Below are positions 16,087 to 24,556 of a stretch of 44,585 nt of DNA, one piece after another. The stretch covers positions 2,801-47,385 of the forward strand of contig NZ_KZ984471.1 in the NCBI RefSeq assembly GCF_003569915.1. Reading direction: 5' to 3'. Numbering within the stretch: the stretch's first letter is position 1; each line of letters opens with the position of its first letter. Under the pieces are notes generated by a model that was not told the DNA's origin, did no database searches, and worked only from the letters and a program-made list of their open reading frames with translations. The position numbers were made by a program, and so were the translations under genes. The DNA comes from Comamonas testosteroni (GTDB lineage: Bacteria > Pseudomonadota > Gammaproteobacteria > Burkholderiales > Burkholderiaceae_C).

Positions 16087-16587
16087 TTAACGCTTTGTAC
16101 TCTTGAGCAAAAGCGTGCCCAGAATTACAAAAAACACCACAAAGCAAACAAACGACCAGTTGGCGATGGAGCCGCCCAGAAAGGACCAGTCAACCGCTGC
16201 GCAGTCGCCCGAGCCCTGGAAGATCATGGGGATGGAGCGGCTGAAGGAGTAGTGTTCGATCATTCCGTAGAAGTCGCGGCCGCAGGTGGCGAACTCTGGG
16301 GGATACCACTGCAGCCAGCTCTGGCGGGCAGCGACAAAGGCACCAAAGCCGCTCATCAGCAGCGCCAGCACGCCAAAGCTCATCCACCAGCCTTTCGAGC
16401 CTCTGAGGCTTGCCAGCCCCGTGAAGATAGCTACCAGAACCAGAGCGTAGCGCTGCACGATGCACATGGGGCAAGGCTCCAGCCCCACCACATGCTGCAG
16501 ATACAGACCAAAGGCCAGCATGGCCACACAGGCCGCACAAATCAGCGCCAGAACGCGCCGCGGCGCGGTTTCAAACCATTGAAGCAT
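16087..16587 (-). CDS. dsbB: Disulfide bond formation protein B
   Basis: 166 aa, four membrane spans. DsbB reoxidises DsbA in the periplasm and passes electrons to quinone. The first periplasmic loop holds CPMC (…LEPCPMCIVQRYALV) and the second holds the other Cys pair (FATCGRDF … GSGDCAAVDW). The motif QRYAL next to CPMC includes the quinone-proximal Arg. Start: ATG at 16587 (MLQWFETAP) with AAAGAG 6-7 nt upstream; a TTG one codon earlier is less likely. It is a single gene convergent with the GST. DsbA is not in the window. Confidence 0.95.
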   Translation of the reverse strand: MLQWFETAPRRVLALICAACVAMLAFGLYLQHVVGLEPCPMCIVQRYALVLVAIFTGLASLRGSKGWWMSFGVLALLMSGFGAFVAARQSWLQWYPPEFATCGRDFYGMIEHYSFSRSIPMIFQGSGDCAAVDWSFLGGSIANWSFVCFVVFFVILGTLLLKSTKR

Positions 16588-16699
16588 CAATACTCTTTCT
16601 GCGAATTTTTCGGATCATGCCGAAGTCAAGGATAACGCGCCCCGCATTATGTGAGAGCGCTTCACCCCTGACTGCTGCCTGCATCGCCTCTTTCGCAAG

Positions 16700-16803
16700 A
16701 GACAGCAAGCAAGAGCCGCCTCGCAGCGGAGCCACCCAGGTGAGGCTGTCGTCCCCCTCTGGGGGAACGCGCGGGGCCGCCTAGGCAAAGCGCCTCAGGG
16801 GGA
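16700..16803 (-). repeat. GC-rich dispersed repeat R1, after cysA
   Basis: Read from the cysA stop it begins CCCCCTGAGGCGC, includes GGGGGACGACAGCC and CTTGCTTGCTGTCTC, and contains a CCCCCTCTGGGGG-type hairpin. It shares these blocks with R2 (19936-20026) and R3 (32685-32762). It starts 1 nt beyond the cysA stop codon. Confidence 0.8.
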
Positions 16804-16804
16804 A

Positions 16805-17932
16805 TTAGATTCCAGCAGCCTCGTCCAAAAACACCTTGGCCTTGCGCGGTGTCACCACCAGAGTCTCCCCTTCGCGCAAACCCATGTCCTTGAACTGCTG
16901 CGCAGGAATCTGGGCTTCAATCAGCCCATCCTCACCGGCATTGCCTGCATTTGGTGTCGTCTCGGATGGAATAAGTTCCAGACGCGCAATCGGGCCGACC
17001 ACAATCGCACGCGACAGCTGGGCCACGATGCCTGTGGGACGGCCTTGCGGGTCCAGATTCTGGCCGGGTGAATAGCGCTCCACCTCCAGATCATGCGGGC
17101 GCACATAGGCAAAGGCCTTGCTGTCGCTGGCACCGCGCGCGTCCGAGCTGTCGAGCTGCATGCCGTCGTCCAGATAGACGCGGCCGTCGCTGGCGCGGCC
17201 CTTGAACAGGTTCACATCGCCGAGGAAGCCATAGACAAAAGGCGTGGCCGGGTTGTCCCAGACTTCCTGCGGTGTGCCTTCTTGCTCGATCTTGCCCTGG
17301 TTGATGACGACCACGCGGTCCGCCACTTCCAGCGCTTCTTCCTGGTCATGGGTCACAAAGATGGAGGTCACATGCAGCTCGTCGTGCAGCTGACGCAGCC
17401 AACGGCGCAGTTCCTTGCGTACCTTGGCGTCCAGCGCGCCAAAAGGCTCGTCCAGCAGCAGCACCTTGGGCTCGACCGCCAGAGCGCGGGCCAGTGCAAT
17501 ACGCTGACGCTGACCGCCCGAGAGCTGCGAGGGGAAGCGGTCGGCAATCCAGTCCAGCTGCACCAGCTTGAGCAGCTTCATGACCTTTTCCTTGATCACT
17601 GCTTCGCTGGGGCGTTCCTTGCGGGGCTTGACGCGCAGACCGAAGGCCACGTTCTCAAACACGGTCATGTGACGGAACAGCGCGTAGTGCTGGAACACAA
17701 AGCCGACATTGCGGTCACGCACATGCACATCGGTGGTGTCTTCGCCGCTGAAGTGGATGGAGCCGACATCGGCCGTTTCCAGACCAGCAATGATGCGCAG
17801 CAGCGTGGTTTTGCCGCAGCCCGAGGGGCCGAGCAAGGCAATCAGCTCGCCCGACTTGATGTCCAGACTCACATCGCGCAGGGCCTGAAAATCGCCGAAC
17901 TGCTTGCTGACATTACGAATTTCGATACTCAT
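16805..17932 (-). CDS. cysA: Sulfate/thiosulfate ABC importer ATP-binding protein
   Basis: 375 aa from [15 protein letters not shown]. It hydrolyses ATP to drive sulfate or thiosulfate uptake from the periplasm. It has Walker [10 protein letters not shown] near residue 35, Q-loop FVFQHYALF near 82, signature [15 protein letters not shown] near 135, Walker [13 protein letters not shown] near 158, H-loop VTHDQEEA, and a C-terminal TOBE-like regulatory domain (about 240-375) as in other CysA proteins. It is the last gene of the minus-strand operon sbp-cysT-cysW-cysA, 29 nt after cysW. A longer frame to 18061 overlaps cysW and is not the start. A GC-rich repeat (R1) follows immediately. Confidence 0.96.
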   Translation of the reverse strand: MSIEIRNVSKQFGDFQALRDVSLDIKSGELIALLGPSGCGKTTLLRIIAGLETADVGSIHFSGEDTTDVHVRDRNVGFVFQHYALFRHMTVFENVAFGLRVKPRKERPSEAVIKEKVMKLLKLVQLDWIADRFPSQLSGGQRQRIALARALAVEPKVLLLDEPFGALDAKVRKELRRWLRQLHDELHVTSIFVTHDQEEALEVADRVVVINQGKIEQEGTPQEVWDNPATPFVYGFLGDVNLFKGRASDGRVYLDDGMQLDSSDARGASDSKAFAYVRPHDLEVERYSPGQNLDPQGRPTGIVAQLSRAIVVGPIARLELIPSETTPNAGNAGEDGLIEAQIPAQQFKDMGLREGETLVVTPRKAKVFLDEAAGI

Positions 17933-17961
17933 GATGAATCTCTGGTTCTGGTCCAGACAGC

Positions 17962-19005
17962 TCAGGCTGCCTTGGTGGTTTTGTTCTGATTGAGGCTGAT
18001 CTGGCCAGGGCGCTCGGGCGGAATCTCGGCAGCGGCCTTGGCTTGCTGCTCGGCACGCCATTCGGCAATCGATTTGATGACCAGGGTCACCAAAGCCAGC
18101 AGCGCCAGCAGCGATGCCACGGCAAAGGCAGCTGCGGCCTGGTAGTCGGCGTAGAGCACTTCGACATGCAGCGGCATGGTGTTGGTCTGGCCACGGATAT
18201 GACCGGAGACCACGGACACGGCACCGAACTCGCCCATGGCACGGGCATTACACAGAATCACGCCATAGACCAAGCCCCACTTGATATTGGGCAGGGTCAC
18301 ATGCCAGAAGGTCTGCCAGCCGCTGGCACCCAGCACCACGGCGGCGTACTCTTCGTCGCTGCCCTGGGCCTGCATCAGCGGGATCAGTTCACGGGCGATG
18401 AAGGGGAAGGTCACAAAGATGGTGGCCAGCACAATGCCGGGCACGGCAAAGATGATCTGCACACCATGCGAGGTCAGCCAGGGGCCCAGCCAGCCATTCG
18501 CACCAAACACCAGCACATAGATCAGACCTGCAACCACGGGCGAGATGGAGAACGGCAGGTCAATCAGCGTGGTCAAAAAGGCCTTGCCCTTGAACTCGTA
18601 CTTGGCAATACACCAGGCCGCGGCCACACCAAACACCAGGTTCAGTGGCACGGCAATCAGCGCCGTGATCAGTGTGAGCTTGATAGCAGAGATCGCATCC
18701 GGCTCGGCCAGCGCAGCCACATAGGTATCCCAGCCCTTGCTCAGTGCTTCACCAAACACGGACAGCAGCGGCAAGATCAGGAACAGGCCCATGAACAGCA
18801 GCGCAATGGTGATCAGCACCCAGCGCACCCAGCGGGGCTCGGTGGTGCTCATCTTCTCCAGCCGGGTGCTGCTCTTGGGCGGCGCAGTGATTTTGTACAG
18901 CGCCAGCACCACCACCACGGCAATGATCAGGACGGTATAGAGATGCGCCCAGATGGGCAGCATGCCGGGGAACAATGCCTGTATGGCTTCGTGAATCTTG
19001 GACAT
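17962..19005 (-). CDS. cysW: Sulfate/thiosulfate ABC importer permease CysW
   Basis: 347 aa from the ATG at 19005. It forms the transmembrane channel with CysT. The family core starts near [20 protein letters not shown] and has the permease EAA-like loop [23 protein letters not shown] near residue 235 and [12 protein letters not shown]. Two starts have ribosome sites: 19005 (GGAGG, 8 nt spacing, overlapping the end of cysT) and 18852 (GGAG, 3 nt spacing), which gives the usual ~296 aa. The extra ~51 residues of the long form carry an additional hydrophobic segment ([16 protein letters not shown]), which would change the N-terminal topology. cysT and cysW are almost contiguous (stop then ATG with 1 nt between), so they are coupled. 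Confidence 0.93.
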   Translation of the reverse strand: MSKIHEAIQALFPGMLPIWAHLYTVLIIAVVVVLALYKITAPPKSSTRLEKMSTTEPRWVRWVLITIALLFMGLFLILPLLSVFGEALSKGWDTYVAALAEPDAISAIKLTLITALIAVPLNLVFGVAAAWCIAKYEFKGKAFLTTLIDLPFSISPVVAGLIYVLVFGANGWLGPWLTSHGVQIIFAVPGIVLATIFVTFPFIARELIPLMQAQGSDEEYAAVVLGASGWQTFWHVTLPNIKWGLVYGVILCNARAMGEFGAVSVVSGHIRGQTNTMPLHVEVLYADYQAAAAFAVASLLALLALVTLVIKSIAEWRAEQQAKAAAEIPPERPGQISLNQNKTTKAA

Positions 19006-19006
19006 C

Positions 19007-19864
19007 TCAGCGTCCTCCCTGCACCTTGCGCTGCCATGCCTGCAGAGCATTGATCAGCAGCAGCAATACAAAAGAGATCAGCAGCATCACCACCGCTACT
19101 GCGGTAGCACCTGGCACATCATGCTGATCTAGCTTGGCCATGATGATGAGCGGCGTGATTTCGGAAACCAGCGGAATATTGCCCGCGATAAAAATCACCG
19201 AGCCGTATTCACCCACAGCACGCGCAAAAGCCATGGCAAAGCCAGTCAACAAGGCCGGGCCAATGTGCGGCATGATGACCTTGTAGAAAATCTGCCAGCG
19301 CGAAGCACCCAGACTGGTGGCAGCCTCTTCCAGCTCTTTCTCGAAGTCTTCGAGCACCGGCTGCACCGTGCGCACCACAAAAGGCAGACCGATAAAGATC
19401 AGCGCAATCGCAATACCTTTGGGGTTGTAGGCCATCTGAATGCCTAGCGACTCAAAGTACTGACCGATCCAGCCATTGCCCGCATACAGCGCCGACAGCG
19501 CGATACCGGCCACAGCGGTTGGCAGCGCAAACGGCAGATCCACCAGCGCATCCACCACTTTCTTGCCAGGGAACTGATAGCGCACCAGCACCCAGGCGAT
19601 CAGCAGACCGAACACCGCATTCACGCAGGCCGCAATAAAGGACATGGTGAAAGACAGCCGGTAGGACGCCACTGCGGGCGCTGACGCCACTGCGTTCCAG
19701 AACTGCTCCCAGGTCAGGGAAAAGCTTTTGACCAGCAAGGCCACCAGCGGTATGAGCACGATGATGCTCAGATAAAAAATGGTGTAGCCCAGTGTGAGCC
19801 CGAAACCGGGCAAAACACGCTTGGCACTACGCGCCTTGCGTGGGGCTAGAGCAGCAGAAGACAT
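19007..19864 (-). CDS. cysT: Sulfate/thiosulfate ABC importer permease CysT (CysU)
   Basis: 285 aa from the ATG at 19864 ([28 protein letters not shown]). A permease with six membrane spans that pairs with CysW. It shows the typical [22 protein letters not shown] stretch near residue 130, the EAA loop [23 protein letters not shown] near 195, and [19 protein letters not shown] near 225. The longer open frame to 19945 runs into the flank of GC-rich repeat R2 and is unlikely. It lies 169 nt after sbp; that spacer contains repeat R2, so cysTWA may be partly uncoupled from sbp. Confidence 0.95.
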   Translation of the reverse strand: MSSAALAPRKARSAKRVLPGFGLTLGYTIFYLSIIVLIPLVALLVKSFSLTWEQFWNAVASAPAVASYRLSFTMSFIAACVNAVFGLLIAWVLVRYQFPGKKVVDALVDLPFALPTAVAGIALSALYAGNGWIGQYFESLGIQMAYNPKGIAIALIFIGLPFVVRTVQPVLEDFEKELEEAATSLGASRWQIFYKVIMPHIGPALLTGFAMAFARAVGEYGSVIFIAGNIPLVSEITPLIIMAKLDQHDVPGATAVAVVMLLISFVLLLLINALQAWQRKVQGGR

Positions 19865-19935
19865 ATGGAAGAGATCAGACTCAGGAAGGTTTCGCGTGCA
19901 CACCCTGCTCTCAATTCTGGGCGCAACCCAGATCA

Positions 19936-20026
19936 GAGACATCAAGCAAGGGCCGCCCCGCAGCGAGGATGTCGTCCCCCTCCCGCGCAGCGAGAGAGGG
20001 GGAAGGCGCGCAGCGCCTCAGGGGGT
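19936..20026 (-). repeat. GC-rich dispersed repeat R2, between sbp and cysT
   Basis: Shares CCCCCTGAGGCGCTGCGCG, GGGGGACGACATCC, GCTGCGGGGCGGCCCTTGC and CTTGAT blocks with R1 and R3. It contains a hairpin of CCCCC and GGGGG arms and begins 7 nt beyond the sbp stop codon. Confidence 0.8.
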
Positions 20027-20033
20027 GAATCAG

Positions 20034-21035
20034 TTACTTTCCAGGGGTGTAGAGCTTGTCAAACTGACCGCCATCATTGAAGTGCACCTTCTGCGCTTCG
20101 GTCAGAGAGCCAAAGTACTTGGCCACGGTGAACTGCTTGATGGGCTTGAACACATCGGCGTTCTTCTTGAGCACGGCTTCGGAGCGGGGGCGCAAAGCGT
20201 GCTTGGCCGCAATTTCCTGGGCTTCTTCGGAGTACAGCCACTGCAGATAGTCGTTGGCCAGCTGGGTCGTGCCCTTCTTGGCCACGGTGCGCTCGACCAC
20301 AGCCACGGGGTTTTCGGCCACGATGCTCACCGAGGGGTAGACGGCGTCCACCTTGCCTTGACCAAATTCACGGTCCACGGACACGACTTCGGATTCAAAG
20401 GTAATCAGCACATCGCCAATATTGCGCTGCAAAAAGATGCTGGTCGCGTCGCGGCCACCCTTGCCCAGCACGGGCACATTCTTGTAGAGCTTTTGCACAA
20501 AGTCGGCAGCCTGTGCATCGGTACCGCCCTTCTCACGCACGGAGCCCCATGCAGCCAGATAGGCGTAGCGGCCATTGCCACCGGTCTTGGGGTTGACCAC
20601 CACGACCTTCACGTCGGGTCGAATCAGGTCCGACCAGTCCTTGATGTTCTTGGGGTTGCCATTGCGCACCAGGAACAGCATGGTCGAGGTGGTGGGCGAT
20701 GCATCGTGGGGGAACTTCTTGTTCCAGTCCTTGGCCACCACGCCGTTCTGGGCGAGGAAGTCCACGTCGGTCGTTGTGTTGAAAGTCACCACGTCCGCAG
20801 CCAAACCGTCATTCACGGCACGGGCCTGAGCGCTGGAGCCACCGTGCGACTGGTCTACCTTGATGTCCACGCCCTTGGTCTTTTTGTAGTGAGCGATGAA
20901 GGCGCTGTTGTAGTCCTTGTAGAACTCGCGGGCCACGTCGTAGGAGACGTTCAGGAGTTGAGTCTGTGCCGATGCCGCACCGGCTGCTGCCAGTGCAATA
21001 GATGCCAACAATGTCTTGAGCTTGAGGGAATGCAT
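20034..21035 (-). CDS. sbp: Periplasmic sulfate-binding protein
   Basis: 333 aa from the ATG at 21035 (MHSLKLKTLLASIALAAAGAASA, a clear Sec signal cut near ASA-QT). It binds sulfate for the CysTWA importer. Family marks are LLNVSYDVAREFYKDYNSAF near residue 28, QSHGGSSAQARAVNDGLAADVVTFN near 62-86 (anion-binding Ser/Gly loop), NPKTGGNGRYAYLAAWG near 150, GGRDATSIFLQRNIGDVLITFE near 195, and VRPRSE-like LRPRSE near the end. AAAGG lies 10 nt before the ATG. It is the first gene of the operon. Upstream AT-rich DNA is where CysB would be expected to act. Confidence 0.96.
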   Translation of the reverse strand: MHSLKLKTLLASIALAAAGAASAQTQLLNVSYDVAREFYKDYNSAFIAHYKKTKGVDIKVDQSHGGSSAQARAVNDGLAADVVTFNTTTDVDFLAQNGVVAKDWNKKFPHDASPTTSTMLFLVRNGNPKNIKDWSDLIRPDVKVVVVNPKTGGNGRYAYLAAWGSVREKGGTDAQAADFVQKLYKNVPVLGKGGRDATSIFLQRNIGDVLITFESEVVSVDREFGQGKVDAVYPSVSIVAENPVAVVERTVAKKGTTQLANDYLQWLYSEEAQEIAAKHALRPRSEAVLKKNADVFKPIKQFTVAKYFGSLTEAQKVHFNDGGQFDKLYTPGK

Positions 21036-21059
21036 GGTTCGCTGCCTTTTGGAGAGCAA

Positions 21060-21180
21060 TGTGTTTTCAGATGTACGGATTGTGCGAACGCAGGCTTAAA
21101 ACTCAAACGAATATATTCTTCTTTGTTTTTCTCAAAAAACGTATATAGAAAACTTACCCCAGAAAATTCATATCAAATCT
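21060..21180 (-). promoter_or_regulatory. AT-rich control region upstream of sbp
   Basis: About 120 nt of strikingly AT-rich sequence for this genome (for example GTATATAGAAAAC and GAATATATTC, a perfect 10-bp palindrome at 21110-21119). CysB-type activation is the expected control for sulfate importers, but CysB sites are poorly defined and I cannot place one. Confidence 0.45.
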
Positions 21181-21216
21181 GCTTATAGTCCTTATCCAAT
21201 ATAGGCATGCAGCTAT
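21181..21216 (-). repeat. 36-nt dispersed repeat, copy I
   Basis: On the minus strand it reads ATAGCTGCATGCCTATAT at positions 1-18 and AGGACTATAAGC at 25-36. It lies between the sbp promoter region and the end of the hydrolase gene. Confidence 0.85.
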
Positions 21217-21254
21217 AAAAAAAGCAGCTTGCGCTGCTGTGAAAGTACCACTCG

Positions 21255-21845
21255 TCACACACTCAAAGCCGGTTCGGCCCGGGCCGCTGCTGCAGGGCTT
21301 GCACCCTGCCAGCTTTGCTCCTCCATCAACGACTGCAGCAGCGCCAGCCCCAGCGGCCAGGGCCCGAAGCCCGATTCAATATTCACATGGCCTGCGTTTT
21401 GCAGGCGCACCAACTCGCTGCCCCAGGCGCGGGCATAGGCACCGGCGCGGCGGATCGGGCAGAACGGGTCATTGCTGCTGGCCACCAGCACGCTGCGATA
21501 GGGCAGCGGCGCATAGGGCACGGGGGCAAAGTCCGCCAGTTGGGCGCGGCGCTCGGGGTCTGCGGGGGCCACCAGCAAGGCGCCATGAATACGCGCAGCA
21601 GCTTCTTCGCCCAGATGGGCCGTGGTGATGCAGCCCAGGCTGTGGGCTACAACCACGGCTGGCCGCTCATCGGACAGCAGCACCTGCTCCAGCGCGCCAA
21701 CCCAGGCATCGCGGTGCGGCACGAGCCAGTCCTGCTGCTGCACACGCACGGCACCAGGCAGTTGCTCAGCCCAGAGACTTTGCCAGTGCCCCGGGCCTGA
21801 GTTGCGCCAGCCCGGCACGATGATGATTCGGAGAGAGGAGTTCAT
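21255..21845 (-). CDS. RBBP9/YdeN-family serine hydrolase
   Basis: 196 aa, the usual size of this single-domain alpha/beta hydrolase family. IIIVPGWRNSGPGHWQSLWAEQLP at the N-terminus is the family hallmark. The nucleophile elbow is AHSLGC near residue 70, the acid Asp is in SSNDPFCP near 127, and the His is in NAGHVNIESGFGPWP near 155. It is cytosolic with no signal peptide. Natural substrates of the bacterial members are unknown; esterase or peptidase activity is expected. It lies on the same strand as the LysR gene 94 nt upstream and may be read with it. Confidence 0.9.
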   Translation of the reverse strand: MNSSLRIIIVPGWRNSGPGHWQSLWAEQLPGAVRVQQQDWLVPHRDAWVGALEQVLLSDERPAVVVAHSLGCITTAHLGEEAAARIHGALLVAPADPERRAQLADFAPVPYAPLPYRSVLVASSNDPFCPIRRAGAYARAWGSELVRLQNAGHVNIESGFGPWPLGLALLQSLMEEQSWQGASPAAAARAEPALSV

Positions 21846-21939
21846 GCGGCCTCCTGAGGCTTTTATTCGATGTGCCGCATTGTGAAAGTTGGGCGCGCAA
21901 AACCCAACGAATGATTAGTTCTTATCTTATGGGCAGAAG

Positions 21940-22854
21940 CTAATGCAGGGCCACGCTGCTGCGTCCTGGCATGTGCTCGCCCAGAAAATCGAGAAAATGC
22001 CGCACCGCCGGTGCCAGCCCCCGGCGCGAGGGAAACACCGCATGCACGATGCCCTGTGGCGGTGCCCAGTCCGGCAGCAGTTGCACCAGCGCGCCCTTCT
22101 CCAGCTCCTGCTGGCACATATAGTCAGGCAGCCAGCACATGCCGCTGCCCGCCAGCGCCGCAAATTTGAGCGTCAGCAAGTCGTCGACCACATAGCGCGG
22201 CTGCAGTTGCAGGCGGTGCTCCTTGCCCTCCGGCCCCACCAGCAGCAGGCTGGAATGCCCGTCCACCGCCGACATGGCCATGCTGTCGAGCAGTTGCAGA
22301 TCATCGAGCGAACTGGGCGTGCCCTGGCGCTCCAGCAAATCGGGGCTAGCTACCAGCACCTGGCGTGAGCTGTCCAGCCGCTTGATCACCATGGAGCCGC
22401 TTTCATCAAGACTGGAGCGCACGCGCAGCGCCACATCCACACCTTCCTCCACCAGATTCACGGCGCGATTGGTGACCTGCATCTCCACCTGCACCAGCGG
22501 GCAGCTTTTGAGGAACTGCGGCATCAGCTCGCCCAGCACGGTCTGCGCCAGTGTCACTGGGCAGGTCACGCGGATGGTGCCTCGCGGCTCGGTCTGCACC
22601 TCGGCCACCGCGTCCGAGGCGGCCAGCGCGGCATCGCGCATGGCCTGACAGTGGCGCAGATAGGTCTCGCCCACCTGCGTCAGTGACAGCTTGCGCGTGG
22701 TGCGCTGCAGCAGGCGCACCCCCAGATGCTCTTCCAGCTCAGCCACGCGCCGCGATAGCCGCGACTTGGGAATGCCCAGCGCCCGCCCGGCAGCGGCAAA
22801 ACCACCGCGCTCGACCACCTCGACGAAATACAGCATGTCATTGAGATCTACCAT
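21940..22854 (-). CDS. LysR-family transcriptional regulator (divergent from azoR)
   Basis: 304 aa. The N-terminal winged helix is MVDLNDMLYFVEVVERGGFAAAGRALGIPKSRLSRRVAELE; the effector domain runs from about residue 90 (IRVTCPVTLAQTVLGELMPQFL) and includes NRAVNLVEEGVDVALRVR. It belongs to the DsdC/AaeR-like cluster of LysR proteins often found beside quinone or azo reductases. The 186-nt divergent spacer to azoR strongly suggests it controls azoR and itself, by established LysR practice. Inducers are likely quinone-like or electrophilic compounds, but that is inference. Confidence 0.9.
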   Translation of the reverse strand: MVDLNDMLYFVEVVERGGFAAAGRALGIPKSRLSRRVAELEEHLGVRLLQRTTRKLSLTQVGETYLRHCQAMRDAALAASDAVAEVQTEPRGTIRVTCPVTLAQTVLGELMPQFLKSCPLVQVEMQVTNRAVNLVEEGVDVALRVRSSLDESGSMVIKRLDSSRQVLVASPDLLERQGTPSSLDDLQLLDSMAMSAVDGHSSLLLVGPEGKEHRLQLQPRYVVDDLLTLKFAALAGSGMCWLPDYMCQQELEKGALVQLLPDWAPPQGIVHAVFPSRRGLAPAVRHFLDFLGEHMPGRSSVALH

Positions 22855-23040
22855 GCGATTTGGGGCCTTATTGGTTTGATATTTGGAACAATCTATCGCA
22901 TTTTTACAGACTTATCGCCCAATCTCATCAAATCCATAATCTATCCCATCGTCAAACGAATCTGGCCGTTGTTGAGCATCGACTCCATCGCGGCAAATCC
23001 CCTCTAAAAATCACTTTTTGACAGAGATTGAAAGAACATC
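22855..23040. promoter_or_regulatory. Divergent LysR-azoR promoter region
   Basis: 186 nt, AT-rich in its LysR-proximal part (GATTTGGGGCCTTATTGG, TTTTTACAGACTTATCGCCC). LysR sites of the T-N11-A type are expected here, but I cannot select one with confidence. Confidence 0.4.
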
Positions 23041-23658
23041 ATGCAAATTCTGCACATTGACTCCGCCATCACCGGTGCCAACTCCGTCTCCCGCGAACTG
23101 ACGGCCTCCATCGTGGACAGCCTCCAGCAAGCCAACCCCGAAGCCAAGGTCGACTACCTGGATCTGGCCGTGAACGCCCCCACCCACCTGAATGCCCAGT
23201 CCATGGGCTTTCGCACCGGTCAGGCTGCCACCACCGATATCGAGCGCCAGGAAAACGCCATCTCCGAAGCGCTGGTCAGCCAATTCCTGGCTGCCGACGT
23301 GATCGTCGTGGGCGCACCTTTCTACAACTTCAGCATTCCCAGCCAGCTCAAGGCCTGGTTTGACCGTATCGCCCAGGCTGGCCGCACTTTCAAGTACACC
23401 GCCACCGGCCCCGTGGGACTGGCCGGTGAGAAAAAGGTCATCGTGGCCTCGACACGCGGCGGCTTCTACTCGACCAGTGAAGCCGGTCAAGCCATGGAAC
23501 ACCAGGAAAGCTATCTGAAGGTGATCTTCGGCTTCATGGGCGTGACTGATCTGAGCTTCATCCGCGCCGAAGGTCTGGGCATGGGCCCCGAAGCCCGCGC
23601 TACCGCCGTGGCCGCCGCCAAGGAGCAGATTCAAGAGCTGGAAGCCGTTGAAGCCTAA
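23041..23658 (+). CDS. azoR: FMN-dependent NADH:quinone reductase / azoreductase
   Basis: 205 aa, the normal AzoR length. A flavodoxin-like fold enzyme that uses NADH to make two-electron reductions of quinones, and of azo dyes in vitro. It has [20 protein letters not shown] (FMN phosphate-binding SxSxS-like loop), [19 protein letters not shown] near residue 95 (family signature PMYNFxIPxxLKxxxD), STRGGFYS near 138 (FMN contact), and [28 protein letters not shown] lies 3-9 nt before the ATG. It is divergent from a LysR gene. A degenerate repeat overlaps its 3' end and a terminator follows. Confidence 0.95.
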   Translation: MQILHIDSAITGANSVSRELTASIVDSLQQANPEAKVDYLDLAVNAPTHLNAQSMGFRTGQAATTDIERQENAISEALVSQFLAADVIVVGAPFYNFSIPSQLKAWFDRIAQAGRTFKYTATGPVGLAGEKKVIVASTRGGFYSTSEAGQAMEHQESYLKVIFGFMGVTDLSFIRAEGLGMGPEARATAVAAAKEQIQELEAVEA

Positions 23659-23681
23659 ATTACATATAGGCTAAACGCTAT
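23646..23681 (-). repeat. Degenerate 36-nt dispersed repeat, copy J, over the azoR stop
   Basis: On the minus strand it reads ATAGCGTTTAGCCTATATG at positions 1-19, with AGGCT in place of GGACT. It overlaps the last azoR codons and stop. Confidence 0.5.
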
Positions 23682-23707
23682 CAATAGCGAAGCATAGACT
23701 TACCCCC

Positions 23708-23745
23708 AACCGTCGCAACTGCCCTGCAGTTACGGCGGTTTTTTT
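23708..23745 (+). terminator. azoR intrinsic terminator
   Basis: AACCGTCGCAACTG (23708-23721) pairs with CAGTTACGGCGGTT (23727-23740) with two non-canonical positions, and is followed by TTTTT. Confidence 0.8.
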
Positions 23746-23881
23746 GTCACTATCAACGCCAGCATTGGCAAACAATTGTCTTTGAACACAAAAAGATATT
23801 TGAATTTTGATACTCTAAAAACAATTAGACACCTTCAGGTCTCCTTGCCTGCCACCCGCGCATCGAGGCAATGTCATCGCC

Positions 23882-24346
23882 ATGTCCACAGTACGCCCAA
23901 CCGCTCGCACCACCCCACGCACAGCACCTGTGCCCAGCCATCCGACGACCCAGCGTTCCGACGAAAACTGGGTCGTCACCGCCGTGGCCGTGTTTCTGGT
24001 GGGTTCGGTCGTTCTGGCCACAGCCGGCTATCAATACCTGAAATACTCCAAGCAGCAGGAGCAAAGCCGTGAAGAGCGCCAGACCTATGAGCGCTACAAC
24101 GACTATCTGCAGTCCACACAGGAGAAAGCACCTGCTGCCCAAGCTCCCGCCAGCAGCGCCAGCACAGCGGCGAGTGCCCCCAGCCAGCCTGCCACCCCAG
24201 CGCCTACCATGGCTGAAAAGCTGCTGAGCCACCCTAACGTCACCCCCGGCCCCGGCTTCAATGCCCCGGGCGTGCAGGAAACCGGTGTAACCATCATCGA
24301 TGCGCTTGACCATGCTCAGGCTACGGCGAAGCCGCAGACCCCCTGA
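23882..24346 (+). CDS. Small single-span membrane protein, unknown function
   Basis: 154 aa from the ATG at 23882. A Thr/Pro-rich N-terminus (residues 1-28) precedes one membrane span (WVVTAVAVFLVGSVVLATAGYQYL, ~30-53), a charged helix likely to be coiled coil (KQQEQSREERQTYERYNDYLQ), an Ala/Pro/Ser-rich linker (~80-110), and a C-terminal conserved-looking piece (LLSHPNVTPGPGFNAPGVQETGVTIIDAL). It is probably anchored in the inner membrane with the tail in the periplasm. I know no named family. It precedes the TonB receptor in the same direction, but with ~210 nt of structured non-coding DNA between. Confidence 0.65.
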   Translation: MSTVRPTARTTPRTAPVPSHPTTQRSDENWVVTAVAVFLVGSVVLATAGYQYLKYSKQQEQSREERQTYERYNDYLQSTQEKAPAAQAPASSASTAASAPSQPATPAPTMAEKLLSHPNVTPGPGFNAPGVQETGVTIIDALDHAQATAKPQTP

Positions 24347-24556
24347 GCCTCTTTGCCAAGCAACTTTAAAATTACCGCGGGGTTAAATTAACCGTAATTC
24401 GCAGCCGAGCCGCAGGCCGCAAATCTGATTCGCTATCGGATTTTGCAGCTAGGTTCTGGACTGCCCTCATGACGCGGAAAGTGCCTGTCTGGCAGCATGT
24501 TGCGAGTTTCGCGGGAAATCCCGCCCTGACGATTCGCATCACCCAAGGCTTTATTC
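24347..24556 (+). promoter_or_regulatory. Structured leader/operator region before the TonB-dependent receptor
   Basis: Contains GGTTAAATTAACC (24381-24393), a perfect odd palindrome enclosed by AATTAC/GTAATT arms; a hairpin AAATCTGAT…ATCGGATTTT near 24420-24446; and GCGGGAAATCCCGC (24511-24524). There is no match by eye to a Fur box or to the TPP, cobalamin or FMN riboswitch cores. Confidence 0.45.

Noticed and set aside
24347..24556. TPP, cobalamin or FMN riboswitch before the TonB receptor
   Set aside because: Hairpins exist but none of the conserved core sequences is present. Kept only as an unclassified structured leader.
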